DNA from: Bryobacterales bacterium
Lineage (GTDB): Bacteria; Acidobacteriota; Terriglobia; Bryobacterales; Bryobacteraceae
Length of the DNA: 7,181 nt
Reading direction: 5' to 3'
Assembly: GCA_020853155.1 (NCBI GenBank)
Contig: JADYZL010000215.1
Span: 1-7,181 of the forward strand
This document shows, in pieces, positions 6,759 to 7,181 of this stretch. Numbering within the stretch: position 1 is the first letter of the stretch; each line of letters begins with the position of its first letter. The notes beneath the pieces are model-generated. The model did no database searches. It saw nothing but the letters and a program-made list of their open reading frames with translations, and was not told where the DNA came from. The translations under genes and the position numbers were made by a program.

Positions 6759-7181
6759 ATGAAAGCAGCGACTCCCGAATGGCGATTGCCGCCGAACCTC
6801 ATTACCTACGCACGCATCGTATTGACGCCATTGGTGGCGCTCGCCATCCTCGGCAACCACGGGCTTACCGCGCTCCTGTTGGTGGCCGTAGCCGGATTCA
6901 GCGACGGTCTCGATGGCTTCCTTGCCCGCCAATTTGGCTGGCAATCCAAACTAGGCGCGTATCTGGATCCCATAGCAGACAAACTGCTATTGCTTACCCT
7001 TTACATGGCATTCGCCGGAGCAGATTTGGCGCCAGTGTGGCTGGTGGGTCTGATTTTCCTTCGAGACCTCTGGATCCTTTCCATGGTGAGCTATGCCTGG
7101 TTTGCTACCAGTATCCGGGACTTTCCTCCGCGCTGGACCGGGAAGGTGAGCACCGTGGCGCAATTGTCCCTCGCGGGGGTA
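6759..7181 (+). CDS. CDP-alcohol phosphatidyltransferase, PgsA-like (partial, runs off right edge)
   Basis: First 141 residues of an integral membrane enzyme that transfers a phosphatidyl group from CDP-diacylglycerol to an alcohol. The full family signature is present: D49, D52-G53, A56-R57, G66, D70 and D74 in the stretch from SDGLDGFLAR to YLDPIADK, which binds metal and the CDP moiety. It opens with PPNLITYARI, typical of the first helix, and hydrophobic helices follow at about 20-46, 75-88 and 92-115. RWTGKVSTVAQ near the cut matches the conserved cytosolic loop. The likely product is phosphatidylglycerophosphate synthase (pgsA); a cardiolipin-synthase-type member of the family cannot be excluded without the C-terminus. 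The ATG at 6759 is used but lacks a clear ribosome site. An in-frame TTG at 6723 overlaps the lpxC stop (ATTGA) and would allow translational coupling, adding 12 residues. Confidence 0.88.
   Translation, partial: MKAATPEWRLPPNLITYARIVLTPLVALAILGNHGLTALLLVAVAGFSDGLDGFLARQFGWQSKLGAYLDPIADKLLLLTLYMAFAGADLAPVWLVGLIFLRDLWILSMVSYAWFATSIRDFPPRWTGKVSTVAQLSLAGV

Overview
The window looks like an ordinary chromosomal housekeeping segment from a Gram-negative (diderm) bacterium. LpxC, which commits cells to lipid A synthesis, points to an outer membrane. By impression (no counts or searches were run) the DNA is moderately GC-rich. The style of PolA, LpxC and the MrfB-like protein fits Acidobacteriota (Bryobacterales/Solibacter-like), but this lineage call is inference only. 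There is no CRISPR array, transposon, phage gene, tRNA or rRNA that I can see.

Layout. (1) 86-1462 (+): a DEDDh exonuclease domain followed by TPR-like helices, resembling Bacillus YprB/MrfB. (2) 1463-1520: a short convergent gap with a possible hairpin. (3) 1521-2858 (-): a Tat-exported metallophosphatase of the 5'-nucleotidase/UshA family. (4) 2954-5536 (-): DNA polymerase I, with a 5' nuclease domain, a 3'-5' exonuclease fold that seems to have lost its catalytic acids, and an intact polymerase domain. The nucleotidase lies 95 bp downstream of polA on the same strand and may be cotranscribed with it. (5) 5537-5820: a divergent regulatory gap between polA and lpxC, with two adjacent inverted repeats, a candidate promoter and a strong Shine-Dalgarno sequence. 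(6) 5821-6726 (+): lpxC, best started at a TTG. (7) 6759 to the right edge (+): a CDP-alcohol phosphatidyltransferase (PgsA-like), cut off by the window and probably in an operon with lpxC.

Functionally there are two themes. One is DNA repair and replication (the MrfB-like nuclease and PolA), together with a phosphatase likely to salvage nucleotides outside the cytoplasm. The other is envelope lipid synthesis (LpxC for lipid A, PgsA-like for phospholipid headgroups). I found no convincing evidence of a new biological system. The points most worth a second look are the altered catalytic residues of PolA and the paired palindromes upstream of lpxC.
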